Part shown: piece after piece, positions 17,791-26,198 of the stretch | Layout: the number at the start of each line of letters is the position of its first letter | Numbering within the stretch: the first letter of the stretch is position 1 | Source: Corynebacterium ammoniagenes DSM 20306 | GTDB lineage: Bacteria; Actinomycetota; Actinomycetes; Mycobacteriales; Mycobacteriaceae | Length of the DNA stretch: 64,000 nt | NCBI RefSeq assembly: GCF_001941425.1 | Contig: NZ_CP009244.1 | Span: 310,001-374,000 of the forward strand | Reading direction: 5' to 3' | Translations under genes and position numbers: made by a program | The notes under the pieces: model-generated | What the model saw: the letters and a program-made list of their open reading frames with translations, nothing else | Database searches by the model: none | What the model was told of the DNA's origin: nothing

Positions 17791-18581
17791 CCCCTGCAAC
17801 ATACGCACTTATTCTGGTCGCAATACATGCATTCCTTCCCACGGTAAAAAGCACTGCGCGCGTGGAGACCACCCGGAAATCTCGGCAGTCACTGCCAGCG
17901 TGGATGATTCTCGGTGCCGTATTTCTCGTGGTATTCCTCTTTATTGCAGTAGGGCGACTGACCGTAATTGTCGCTGGTGTCATTGTTACCGGAACCATTG
18001 TTTACAGCCTGACGCAGATGCACGACAAGCGAGTGAATCTGCGAGCAGAAGATGCCATTGCCCAGCTTCTCGGAACTATGACCGCGGACTTGCGCGCCGG
18101 AGCCACTTTCCCGGCAGCCCTTAAACGCGGGGCAGATGAGCTTGCCGTGAGTGCAACGGTTTCGATGGACATCAAAGCAGCGATTGCTACGGCCGCGGTC
18201 ATCGCTCATCGCGGTGGCAGTATCTCTACGGTCTTATCCACTTCACACCCACAGCTGACAAACCTTGGTGCTTTGTGCTCCTTAAATGAAAAACACGGGA
18301 TCCCCTTATCCAATGTTTTTGAACAAGCCCATAACCAGATTGAATCCCGAAAACGCCACCGGGCAGCAACCAAAGCTAGTCTTCAAGGCCCGCAAGCTAC
18401 CGCTATCGTGCTTACGCTGCTGCCACTAGCAGGAATTTTCATGGGAACCATCATGGGCGCAAACCCTGCGGGCTTTCTCTTCGGCGGGGGACTGGGCGGC
18501 TTGCTGCTCGTAGTCGGGGTGGCTCTAGCCTGCGCGGGGTTTATCTGGTCACGCATGCTCATCACAAACGCAGCTAGTTAA
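17787..18581 (+). CDS. tadB: TadB-like pilus platform protein (type II secretion F domain)
   Basis: 264 residues with two N-terminal helices (from about residue 5 and around AWMILGAVFLVVFLFIAVG) and a T2SSF cytoplasmic domain including AEDAIAQLLGTMTADLRAGATFPAAL. Two C-terminal helices follow. It forms the inner-membrane platform with TadC and works under TadA. The start ATG overlaps the tadA stop. Confidence 0.88.
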   Translation: MTPATYALILVAIHAFLPTVKSTARVETTRKSRQSLPAWMILGAVFLVVFLFIAVGRLTVIVAGVIVTGTIVYSLTQMHDKRVNLRAEDAIAQLLGTMTADLRAGATFPAALKRGADELAVSATVSMDIKAAIATAAVIAHRGGSISTVLSTSHPQLTNLGALCSLNEKHGIPLSNVFEQAHNQIESRKRHRAATKASLQGPQATAIVLTLLPLAGIFMGTIMGANPAGFLFGGGLGGLLLVVGVALACAGFIWSRMLITNAAS

Positions 18582-18594
18582 TAAAGGACATGAC

Positions 18595-19221
18595 ATGAAT
18601 TTCAGCGCTTTTGCCCTTATCCTCCTCGCTATCAACTGTTGGATTCCCGCCTCTGCCAGCAATGCTGCGCGAAGGATCAGCACAATATTAAATTGCAAGA
18701 CCCCGCGCGCCGGGCCAGAGGAAACTGCAGAAAATCCCAGTGCTGTGTTTTCGGTGAAGAAATTGCTGCCGAAGCAATCAGTCTCGGTAGATCCCCTGGT
18801 CATTGCCGGTGATATTGAGCTATTCGTCGCCTGCGTGCGCGCCGGGTTATCTATTCAACAAGCCACGAGTGCAGTATCCGTCGTGGCGGAAGAACCAACC
18901 GTGACGTACTGGAAGCAAGTGAACTCCTTGCTCGCGTTGGGCGTTGAGCCCGAAAGAGCCTGGGTTCATATGCAACCTGTTCCGGGATTACAAGAACTAG
19001 CACGTCTTGTCATGATGTCTGAGCATTCTGGAGCGGCAATCGCTTCCGGGTGTCAGAGACTGGTGGATACCCTGCGTGCAGATGCCACCAGCAGCGCCAT
19101 TGCCAAAGCAGAACGAGCGGGAGTGTTTATCTCCCTGCCACTCGCACTGTGTTTCCTACCCGCATTTATCATCCTCGGCTTGGTGCCCGTCGTTATCAGC
19201 TTGGGCGCTCAGCTTCTTTAA
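18595..19221 (+). CDS. tadC: TadC-like pilus platform protein
   Basis: 208 residues; N-terminal hydrophobic stretch, then a T2SSF domain (VACVRAGLSIQQATSAVSVV; later LVMMSEHSGAAIASGCQRL) and a C-terminal pair of helices. It is shorter than proteobacterial TadC but typical of actinobacteria (compare Rv3657c). Starts 13 bases after tadB with GGACATGAC context. Confidence 0.87.
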   Translation: MNFSAFALILLAINCWIPASASNAARRISTILNCKTPRAGPEETAENPSAVFSVKKLLPKQSVSVDPLVIAGDIELFVACVRAGLSIQQATSAVSVVAEEPTVTYWKQVNSLLALGVEPERAWVHMQPVPGLQELARLVMMSEHSGAAIASGCQRLVDTLRADATSSAIAKAERAGVFISLPLALCFLPAFIILGLVPVVISLGAQLL

Positions 19222-19272
19222 ATTTCGACCAACCTTTCATCACAAAACTCATCTTCTAGACAAGGAAAAATC

Positions 19273-19494
19273 ATGAACGCTTACAACAACCCCGCACGTC
19301 AGGCTCTGGCTTTGGTAGTTAAAAAGGCCGCCGCAGTAAACAATGACAAGGGCATGAGCACCGTGGAGTACGCGATGGGCTCGCTCGCCGCCGCAGCGTT
19401 AGCAGCCGTGCTTTACCTGGTGATTAATGGCGGCGCTGTCGTTGACGCCATTGAAGGAATTATCACCGATGCGCTATCGAATACTCCGGGATAG
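19273..19494 (+). CDS. DUF4244 Flp-type pilin
   Basis: 73 residues. The leader ends with DKGMSTVEYAMG, matching the G-x4-E-Y prepilin peptidase motif, and is followed by one hydrophobic helix (SLAAAALAAVLYLVI). This is probably the major pilus subunit. RBS AAGGAA precedes the ATG. Counterpart of Rv3656c. Confidence 0.88.
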   Translation: MNAYNNPARQALALVVKKAAAVNNDKGMSTVEYAMGSLAAAALAAVLYLVINGGAVVDAIEGIITDALSNTPG

Positions 19495-19529
19495 CGCGCA
19501 CCGAACGAGTAGGAAATAGGGAGTAGAAA

Positions 19530-19844
19530 ATGAAGAAGCTGGTGTTCAATGACCGCGGTTCAGTCACGATTGAAGCTGCTTTATCTTTAGCGGTATTGAT
19601 GATTGTGGCGGCAGCTATCGTGGGAGCAATTGCCACCATGGCCGCCTATATTTCAGCCGTCGATATTGCCGGCGCAGCAGCACGTGCTCATGCCATCGGC
19701 GTTGAATACCAGCCTCCTCGTTCCGATATTGCACTAAATATTAGTGAATCCGCCGGTCTTATTACCGTGACGGCGAAGGTGCCCGGGGTCATCGGACAGA
19801 TGAGTGCTGATGCCGTCTTCCCCGCCGAAGTAGGTGGGCAGTAA
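19530..19844 (+). CDS. TadE-like pseudopilin
   Basis: 104 residues. The start GSVTIEAALSLAVLMIVAAA is the TadE signature (Glu five residues after Gly, then a membrane helix), followed by a small extracytoplasmic domain. Its stop overlaps the next start (TAATG). Counterpart of Rv3655c; a minor pilus component by inference. Confidence 0.85.
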   Translation: MKKLVFNDRGSVTIEAALSLAVLMIVAAAIVGAIATMAAYISAVDIAGAAARAHAIGVEYQPPRSDIALNISESAGLITVTAKVPGVIGQMSADAVFPAEVGGQ

Positions 19845-20191
19845 TGCGAGGGCACGACACATCCCGCAGGCGCGGGGCAATTCTTGATGACTCCGGCTAT
19901 GCCACTATCGCCTCATCGGGCATCATCATTGCGGCTGTCTCCCTGCTCTTGGTCGTAGCGGCAGTAGTCTCACGCGTCGTTGCGCTGCATGAAGCCCAAG
20001 TAGCCGCCGATATGGCCGCTATCTCGGGAGCCTTTGCTCACGCCCGGGGTGAGGATGGGTGCGCTGTAGCCTCCCACCTCGCCACCGCCAACGGTGCGCA
20101 CTTGGCAACCTGCCACGTCATCGATAGCGACGTTCAAGTTGCCGTGAGCGTTCGCATGCGAACGTCAAGTGCGCAAGCAGGCCCGGTTTAG
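19844..20191 (+). CDS. Rv3654c-like TadE-family protein, last gene of the tad cluster
   Basis: 115 residues. A short basic N-terminus, then DDSGYATIASSGIIIAAVSL and one helix; the segment AQVAADMAAISGAFAHARG resembles the TadG/helicase-secretion neighbour family. Two cysteines (GCAV, ATCHV) could form a disulfide outside. Translation is coupled to the preceding gene. Confidence 0.82.
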   Translation: MRGHDTSRRRGAILDDSGYATIASSGIIIAAVSLLLVVAAVVSRVVALHEAQVAADMAAISGAFAHARGEDGCAVASHLATANGAHLATCHVIDSDVQVAVSVRMRTSSAQAGPV

Positions 20192-20370
20192 CGGAGGCGT
20201 CCTTCGCACCTTGCAACGCAGATTCAATCAGGTTGCTGCGCTCTAGTGCAGATCCGCTATCGACTGCCTCGGACCATTGCTTTTGGGTTCCCACGGCTGC
20301 GAAATTCGAGTTCAGCAAAGCCATCATTGTGGTGTGTACTGACTGGGCATCGACACTGCTAGCAGCGTTA
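20192..20370 (-). pseudogene. Coding-like remnant on the minus strand
   Basis: A minus frame without an upstream start reads like real protein over about 55 codons (for example SEAVDSGSALERSNLIESAL). It runs on into the end of the tad gene, where the resemblance stops. No family recognised. A gene fragment is likelier than a functional ORF. Confidence 0.3.
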
Positions 20371-20384
20371 GATAAGTTAAGTGT

Positions 20385-20516
20385 TTAAACGCGAGCCAGC
20401 ACGAGCGCACCCAGGCAGATGAGCTGATGATGGTTGTCTCCGGTTATGGGCGAAAGTCCTTAAACACCACCGTGGAATTGATGGCGAAGCACTACGGAAT
20501 GTCCGGCGCCAATTAA
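20385..20516 (+). pseudogene. Remnant of an oxidoreductase-like gene C-terminus
   Basis: After a stop at 20373 the plus frame encodes a tail including TQADELMMVVSGYGRKSLNT and ends at TAA 20514-20516. The ADELMMVV-type end resembles the C-terminus of luciferase-like flavin monooxygenases (an inference from pattern). There is no start and no upstream domain, so this is a leftover 3-prime end that overlaps the helicase stop. Confidence 0.35.
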
Positions 20517-22864
20517 GAACCAGATCCGGCTGTCAGCGTGACCAAAGCACCCAGCAATTTCAAAGCCCCTGCTTTATCGAGTGGTTGATTGCCATTGCCG
20601 CACTTGGGCGATTGTACACACGAGGGGCAGCCGGATTCACACGGGCACGAGCGTACTGCTTCAAAAGTGGCGCTAATCCACTCGGGGAAGCGCTTGAACC
20701 CTTCTTCCGCGAAGCCAGCGCCGCCGGAGTGACCGTCATAGACAAACACGGTGGGCATCTGGGTGTCCTGGTGCAAGGCAGTAGACACGCCACCAATATC
20801 CCAGCGGTCGCAGGTAGCAATCAACGGCAATAGCCCAATGGCGGCATGCTCCGCCGCATGCAGCGCGCCGGGAATATCAGCGGCGCGAATCCCCATGGCC
20901 TCCAGCGCCAAAGGGTCGACCGTATACGCCACCGCGCGAGTGTGCAGGCGCTGCTCGGGAAGATCCAGCGGGATGAGATCCGAGGTAGTGCCATCGGCAA
21001 GCTTGCGAAAATAGCCTACTACTTGGTCGGTCACCTCAACATCGATAAGCGCTGCCCACACCCCGCCGCCATAATCGACCAGATCATCCTCCTTCGCGGC
21101 ACTCATAATCGCGATATCGGTGGTGGAATTTGGCTGGGTGGAATACTCCGGCTCCCCGGGGGCGGCAAAGGCTATGCCTTCCTCGATGTCTAAATCTTCA
21201 ATGACAAAGCTTTCACCCTGGTGCAGATACACCGCGCCGGGGTGCACCTGGGAGTGTGCACGCGCGGCATCGACGGTGCCTAATAGGCGGCCATCGCTGG
21301 TATCCATAATGAGTACGTTATTGCCAGCCCCGCCGCGCAGGCTGACCTGCGAGTGCGCTGTTTCCGGACGCAGATCGCCATCGAGTTGTGGCACGGCAAA
21401 CCATCCCTGCGGGCGGCGGCGCACTAAGCCTTGCTGGGCTAGGGCTTCAATGACCTGTTCGGCGCGGTAAAAGCGCACCTCGGCATCTGTTAAAGGCTGC
21501 TCGATGCAGGCACAATAAATATGGCCGTAGAGAATATACGGATTCTCCGGATTAAACACGCTAGCTTCCACCGGCCGGCCCAACAGCGCGTCGGGGTTGT
21601 GCACCAAGTAGGTATCCATTGGTTCATCGCGCGCGACCAACACCACCAATGAGCCTTGCCCGCGGCGTCCGGCGCGGCCAGCCTGCTGCCAAAAACTTGC
21701 CACCGTTCCGGGAAAACCCGCGGTGACCACGGCATCTAGCCCGCCGACATCAATGCCTAGCTCCAAAGCAGAGGTAGTGGCAACGCCGAGCAACTCACCG
21801 CTATCGAGCGCGTTTTCCAGCTTGCGGCGGTCTTCCGCCAAATAACCCGCGCGGTAGGAAGCAATGCGCTGGGCAAAATCTGGCCGGGCTAGCGCGCCAG
21901 ATAGTTCTGCCTGGCAGCGCAGCGCGACTTGCTCTGCCGAACGCCGCGAGCGTACAAAGGTCAACGTCCGCGCACCTTCGGCCACAATGGCCGCCATCAT
22001 CTCCGCTGCTTCCGTCGTTGCCGCGCGACGCACAGGGGCACCGTTATCGCCTTCCGCACCCTCGATAAACCCGGGCTCCCACAACGCAATGGTGCGCTCA
22101 CCCGTCGGCGCGCCGTCCTGGGTGACTTCTAAAAATCCCACGCGGCTGGTCAAACGTTTCATATGCTCTGCCGGATCATTCATGGTGGCAGAGGCGCCAA
22201 TGATCGTCGGATGCGCGCCATAACGTGCACATATTCGAAGTAGTCGTCGCACTACTAGTGCAACGTGCGCACCAAATACTCCGCGGTAGGAATGGCATTC
22301 ATCAATGACAATAAACTGCAGATGCCGTAAAAACCGCGTCCACCGTTCATGCGCGGCCAAAATGGACATGTGCACCATATCGGGGTTGGAAAAGACAAAA
22401 CGCGCATGATCGCGAATCCCCGCCCGTGCCTCCGACGGGGTATCACCGTCATAAGGAGAGGGGATAACGGAAGCAAGCTTGTCGATGCCCCTAGTCAGCT
22501 CCATAATGGCCAACAACTGATCGGAACCCAGCGCTTTGGTCGGTGTTAAATATAGCGCGCACGCTGTGGGAGCTTCGGCCAGCCGGGTCAAGATGGGCAG
22601 TTGATAACCCAGTGATTTACCTGATGATGTGCCGGTGGCAACGACGACGTCCTGGGACGCGAACGCGGCGTCGGCAACTTCCCGCTGGTGCGAATACAAC
22701 TGTGTGATGTCGCGCTCAGCAAATTTTTGCACCAGCTCCGGCAGTGCCCACTCAGGCCACGGGGCAAATTGCGCCTTTGTGGCCGGTTGGGAGACCGAAT
22801 GGGTCAATGTCGAGGTAGAAAACCGGGGACTTAAGCCGGCGAGTAGTTCTTCACCAAAACTCAA
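20513..22864 (-). CDS. DEAD/DEAH-box helicase with DUF1998 zinc domain (MrfA-like)
   Basis: 783 residues. Walker A ATGTSSGKSLGYQLP, motif II DECH, and a helicase-C domain with QQAGRAGRRGQGS. The C-terminal DUF1998/MZB region carries four Cys (CPCESGCPSCVQSPKCGNGN) for zinc. MrfA in Bacillus and its relatives repair mitomycin C lesions; Rv3649 is the mycobacterial counterpart at this place, divergent from cspA. DNA repair role is inferred. Confidence 0.9.
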   Translation of the reverse strand: MSFGEELLAGLSPRFSTSTLTHSVSQPATKAQFAPWPEWALPELVQKFAERDITQLYSHQREVADAAFASQDVVVATGTSSGKSLGYQLPILTRLAEAPTACALYLTPTKALGSDQLLAIMELTRGIDKLASVIPSPYDGDTPSEARAGIRDHARFVFSNPDMVHMSILAAHERWTRFLRHLQFIVIDECHSYRGVFGAHVALVVRRLLRICARYGAHPTIIGASATMNDPAEHMKRLTSRVGFLEVTQDGAPTGERTIALWEPGFIEGAEGDNGAPVRRAATTEAAEMMAAIVAEGARTLTFVRSRRSAEQVALRCQAELSGALARPDFAQRIASYRAGYLAEDRRKLENALDSGELLGVATTSALELGIDVGGLDAVVTAGFPGTVASFWQQAGRAGRRGQGSLVVLVARDEPMDTYLVHNPDALLGRPVEASVFNPENPYILYGHIYCACIEQPLTDAEVRFYRAEQVIEALAQQGLVRRRPQGWFAVPQLDGDLRPETAHSQVSLRGGAGNNVLIMDTSDGRLLGTVDAARAHSQVHPGAVYLHQGESFVIEDLDIEEGIAFAAPGEPEYSTQPNSTTDIAIMSAAKEDDLVDYGGGVWAALIDVEVTDQVVGYFRKLADGTTSDLIPLDLPEQRLHTRAVAYTVDPLALEAMGIRAADIPGALHAAEHAAIGLLPLIATCDRWDIGGVSTALHQDTQMPTVFVYDGHSGGAGFAEEGFKRFPEWISATFEAVRSCPCESGCPSCVQSPKCGNGNQPLDKAGALKLLGALVTLTAGSGS

Positions 22865-23117
22865 AATCTACCCCCTTTTTAGGTAAGAGTGAAAAAGAAT
22901 TCTCTTAAAGACTATCGCCAAGGGGTGCAGTCGTGTCACACTGTGGGTGGTCGCAGTTTCTTGGCGCAAGATTTAACACCACTTTGGTGCTCGCAAAAAG
23001 AGTTATAGCAAGATTTTATCGCGTGCACCCGGGGGACCGGGAGTTCGAAAAAGTTTGTTTGACCCGGCGTTGATAATTCTTCAACGACGAACCCCCTATT
23101 TTTTAAGGATATTTATC
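22865..23117 (+). promoter_or_regulatory. cspA promoter and leader region
   Basis: About 250 bases with no gene. A GATAAT -10-like box is at 23072-23077 and TTTAAGGAT just before the start gives the ribosome site. A longer cold-shock leader starting farther upstream is possible, but no classic cold box can be identified. Confidence 0.35.
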
Positions 23118-23321
23118 ATGGCACAGGGAACCGTAAAATGGTTTAACGCTGAAAAGGGCTTCGGCTTCATCGCTCCAGAGGATGGCTCCGCAGACGTTTT
23201 CGTTCACTACTCCGAGATCCAGGGCAACGGCTTCCGTACCCTCGAAGAAAACCAGCAGGTTTCTTTTGAAATCGGTGAGGGCCAGAAGGGCCCACAGGCA
23301 ACCAACGTTAACGCTCTCTAA
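23118..23321 (+). CDS. cspA: Cold-shock protein CspA
   Basis: 67-residue single-stranded nucleic-acid-binding OB fold. RNP1 KGFGFI and RNP2 VFVHY are intact. It starts [16 protein letters not shown], standard for actinobacterial CspA (compare Rv3648c). Followed by a strong terminator, so it is monocistronic. Confidence 0.97.
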   Translation: MAQGTVKWFNAEKGFGFIAPEDGSADVFVHYSEIQGNGFRTLEENQQVSFEIGEGQKGPQATNVNAL

Positions 23322-23382
23322 GCATTAACCTGCCTTTATCCTCCACATACTTTTTAAGGGTGTGATGGCTGGATAATAAATT

Positions 23383-23408
23383 AAGGACTCCTTCGGGAGT
23401 CCTTTTTT
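23383..23408 (+). terminator. cspA terminator
   Basis: AAGGACTCC-TTCG-GGAGTCCTT with a UUCG tetraloop and six T. Confidence 0.93.
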
Positions 23409-23440
23409 CATGTCTACCCTCGCCGCTTTCTGGCTCCACG

Positions 23441-23950
23441 CTAATGTTTAGCTGGGTTCGTGGTTCCTCGCAGTCGGACGGTAGGAGCATCAGCCTCGTT
23501 CCAATGGAACAGAACCAAATGCCAAAGACCCAGGCTCTTTCGTGAAGGGTCGATTAAACCATGCGCGCCGGCCTCGATGAGACGGTCGCGCACTCTCCAC
23601 GAGGATGGTGTTCCTCCCACAGCGGCAATGTCTTGCCAGGGAGCAATTGCGTCTGCAAGTTTAACTCCGATGGCCTCAAGCGCATGTGGATCGCGCAGGT
23701 CGATGATGTCAGGTGCATCGACATCAAGCTCGATGACCTCCAGCGCCTCAGCCCGAGCATCTTTGTGGGCAATCATCGCGGCTTCGACACCTTCGGCAGA
23801 AGAACTCAAGTAGAGGGTTGGTTCTTCGGCCCGTGAGTATCGTCCGTTCGAACGTGAACCTGCGATTGCAAACTCACGGAAGTTCGGATCAATGGCGCGA
23901 TAAAACGTACCGCGAACTGTGGGGGCGAAGATTGGTTCTATGCCGGTCAT
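23441..23950 (-). CDS. RES-domain protein (NAD-degrading toxin family)
   Basis: RES toxins degrade NAD+ and are usually encoded after an Xre/MbcA-type antitoxin. Visible signature: FYRAIDP (Arg) near residue 18, GSRSNGRYSR and TLYLSSSAEGVEAA (Tyr, Ser, Glu region), and a C-terminal SLGLWHLVLFHW. ATG 23950 gives MTGIEPIF as N-terminus; TTG 23992 is an alternative. No ribosome site stands out. No antitoxin gene precedes it: only 96 bases separate it from the efflux gene upstream. It may be a solitary, inactive or differently controlled member. Confidence 0.78.
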   Translation of the reverse strand: MTGIEPIFAPTVRGTFYRAIDPNFREFAIAGSRSNGRYSRAEEPTLYLSSSAEGVEAAMIAHKDARAEALEVIELDVDAPDIIDLRDPHALEAIGVKLADAIAPWQDIAAVGGTPSSWRVRDRLIEAGAHGLIDPSRKSLGLWHLVLFHWNEADAPTVRLRGTTNPAKH

Positions 23951-24046
23951 GCCGCAGAGCTTATCACCGGACTGCGACCGGAAATCTCGCAATTTTCAAG
24001 CGATCGACGTAGTCAATCAGCGTTTGGCATCGCCGCGTTTAAGGCT

Positions 24047-24481
24047 TTATTTCGGCTCTTCAGTGGTGACGATTCCGGTGTATGGCGGCCAGATTTTGTC
24101 GAAGACCCACATGAATACGAACGTGTAGATGAGGAAGAAGACCAGCAGTCCAGCTTCAAGGACGAGAGCCTCGAGCAGGGATACTTTGAGGATCCAGGCG
24201 ACTACGGGCACGAGGAAGACCAGCAGGCCGCCCTCAAAGCCAATGGAGTGAACAATGCGTCGCTTTACGGTACGAGTCTTGGATTCTTGACGCCGCTCCC
24301 AAGCTTCAAAGAGGGAAGTCCAGATGAAGTTCCAGATGACAGCTACGGTGGATGAGGCAATGGCTACGGCGCCGGATTGACCGCCGCCGAATCCGAGGAC
24401 GGACAATCCCACAGTAACCGCCACAATTGCCACCAGCTCGTAGACGATGACGTAGATTATGCGGCGAGTTGTAGCTGACAA
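24047..24481 (-). CDS. PACE-family small multidrug/biocide efflux protein
   Basis: 144 residues, four membrane helices arranged as two bacterial transmembrane pair units. The first unit begins RRIIYVIVYELVAIVAV with WNFIWTSLFEAWERR at its end; the second begins RRIVHSIGFEGGLLVFLVP and ends FVFMWVFDKIWP. These are the PACE (AceI-like) signatures. The substrate is likely a cationic biocide or polyamine by family; not established here. Confidence 0.88.
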   Translation of the reverse strand: MSATTRRIIYVIVYELVAIVAVTVGLSVLGFGGGQSGAVAIASSTVAVIWNFIWTSLFEAWERRQESKTRTVKRRIVHSIGFEGGLLVFLVPVVAWILKVSLLEALVLEAGLLVFFLIYTFVFMWVFDKIWPPYTGIVTTEEPK

Positions 24482-24688
24482 GGATTCCTCCAGAAAAGTT
24501 GAAATAAAGCGCGAGCTTAGAGCTTAGGTTTGATTTGGCCAGAAAGCATCTTTTACAACACGCACAGCCTAGCCCCGAACCGACAGACAACGAAGAAAAT
24601 GGTCGAGGTTCAGTGCTGTTTATGTGGCCCACATACGATAGTTGAAGCACGGGGAACCGGGCGAGGATGGGCTTGTACTATCTAGAAC

Positions 24689-25120
24689 ATGCAATTTCAG
24701 ATGTTCGAGGATTATGTGCGTCAGCACGGACTAAACGCGGACGTGGTTCCTAAGTCTCAAACCAGTGATTATGAATCAGGTGTTGTGACGATGGAAGGTG
24801 CCAATTGGCATATTCGAACCGCGCGAAATACCCCAACCAAACCAGGCGCATTTGTTGCGTTTTGGCGCCGAGATAAAAGCGGTGAAACTGCACCCTTTAA
24901 TGCTGACGAAGTTGCAGCAGGATTAATGGTTTTCGTAGCATCGAACCAGCAGCGTGGGGTATTTCGATTTACTGCCGAACACTTGGAAGAGCTGGGTGTT
25001 ACGAGGGGAAAGCATGCCGGGAAGCGCGGGTTTCGAGTGTATCCGGCATGGAGTACTGATTTGAATCCGCAAGCAGCGGCAACGCAGCGTGCTCAAATGG
25101 CAGCATTTAGCCAGTTTTAA
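24689..25120 (+). CDS. MepB-family protein of unknown function
   Basis: 143 residues, soluble. Matches the MepB family (named from the staphylococcal mepRAB operon) in segments such as DYESGVVTMEGANWHIRTAR, GAFVAFWRRD and FRFTAEHLEELGV, with a C-terminal GKRGFRVYPAW. Biochemical role unknown. Single gene divergent from the PACE exporter; about 200 bases of featureless DNA lie between them. The co-location of an efflux gene and MepB echoes mepRAB loosely. Confidence 0.8.
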   Translation: MQFQMFEDYVRQHGLNADVVPKSQTSDYESGVVTMEGANWHIRTARNTPTKPGAFVAFWRRDKSGETAPFNADEVAAGLMVFVASNQQRGVFRFTAEHLEELGVTRGKHAGKRGFRVYPAWSTDLNPQAAATQRAQMAAFSQF

Positions 25121-25165
25121 GTACTTTCATTGCTGAGCAAACTGCTGTTTCGCCTCGAGTGGTAA

Positions 25166-25798
25166 TTAATTGTGGGCTTCGGCGTAGCCGCGGCGAACAT
25201 CAAGGGCGTCCATGAATTTGTTCTGTGCGCGCTGGACAACAAAGCCTAAGACGGTGGCTAATACTACGGACATGATCATCGCGATTAGCGGGCTGCCGGA
25301 GAAGACCACGCCGCCGAGGTAACCAATGGCCAACGCTTGTGCGGCCCAGAGCATGACCCCGATGGTGTCAAAGAGGAAAAACATCGGCCACGGAAAACGT
25401 ACCGAGCCCAGCAAAATTGTCAGTAGGAGGCGGGCGGAGGGAATAAAGCGGGCGATGATGATGGCAGCACCGGCGTTGCGGCGCATATTGCGCTTGACCC
25501 ACACCAGGGCGGTATAGGTCTTGGAGCCGCGGCGAATGCGGTTGATATAGGGCATAAGCCGGGTGCCCAGTAGGAAGCAGAGGTTGTCACCGACCACCGC
25601 GCACATCACGGCCACGATAAACATCAGCCCAATGTGTGGCTCACCGCGCGCACCTGACCAAGCACCGACTAGGTTCAGCGGGATTTCTGAGGGCAGGACA
25701 GGAAAGAAGCTGTCGCCGAAAATCATGGCGCCGACAACTGGGTAAACCCAAGCGGTGGACATGAGGGATTCAATCCACATCATGAGGGTGTCAACCAC
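25166..25798 (-). CDS. DedA-family membrane protein
   Basis: 210 residues with about five membrane segments. DedA/SNARE-associated (VTT) hallmarks: PSEIPLNLVGAW near the N-terminus, GDNLCFLLGTRL, and RFIPSARLLLTILLGSVRFPWPMFF. DedA proteins help move polyprenyl phosphate or phospholipid across the membrane; which lipid is unknown here. Stands alone. Confidence 0.88.
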   Translation of the reverse strand: MVDTLMMWIESLMSTAWVYPVVGAMIFGDSFFPVLPSEIPLNLVGAWSGARGEPHIGLMFIVAVMCAVVGDNLCFLLGTRLMPYINRIRRGSKTYTALVWVKRNMRRNAGAAIIIARFIPSARLLLTILLGSVRFPWPMFFLFDTIGVMLWAAQALAIGYLGGVVFSGSPLIAMIMSVVLATVLGFVVQRAQNKFMDALDVRRGYAEAHN

Positions 25799-26198
25799 TG
25801 TTGAATACTCCCTTTCTGACGGTTATGAATCCGCCCCGTATATCAATTGGAAAACCAGCTTAAACGCCGACCTACACAGATTCTAGTGCCAAAAAGACAA
25901 AGTTCTACTGGGGAGTAACCAGTTCAACATCCGGCAGTGTAAGTGGCAGTTCAAAGCTAGCGAATTGGTAGCAAATAAAGGTGGTTATGAGCAATTATTG
26001 ATCGAGTCGACGAGCGCGGCGGAATTTGTTGGCTTTTGTATCGTGTGATGAAGTAGTGGTAGAAACATCTGAGACAGCCCTATTAAATACAGTATCCAAG
26101 TGACAACAGTGCCCAAGATGTCTTGGTGGTTTATCTCGCTGTGTATTGTAGGGGCAATTAGACATTAGGTTCGAATCATCGAAGGAGATGAGGTCGAC
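25799..26198. other. 400-base gap before topA
   Basis: No gene or strong hairpin seen. The last part carries the ribosome site GGAGATGAGG before the GTG start of topA. Confidence 0.5.

Noticed and set aside
19050..19276. Alternative frames over the tadC end
   Set aside because: Shadows of tadC; real start sites and motifs support tadC and the pilin gene only.
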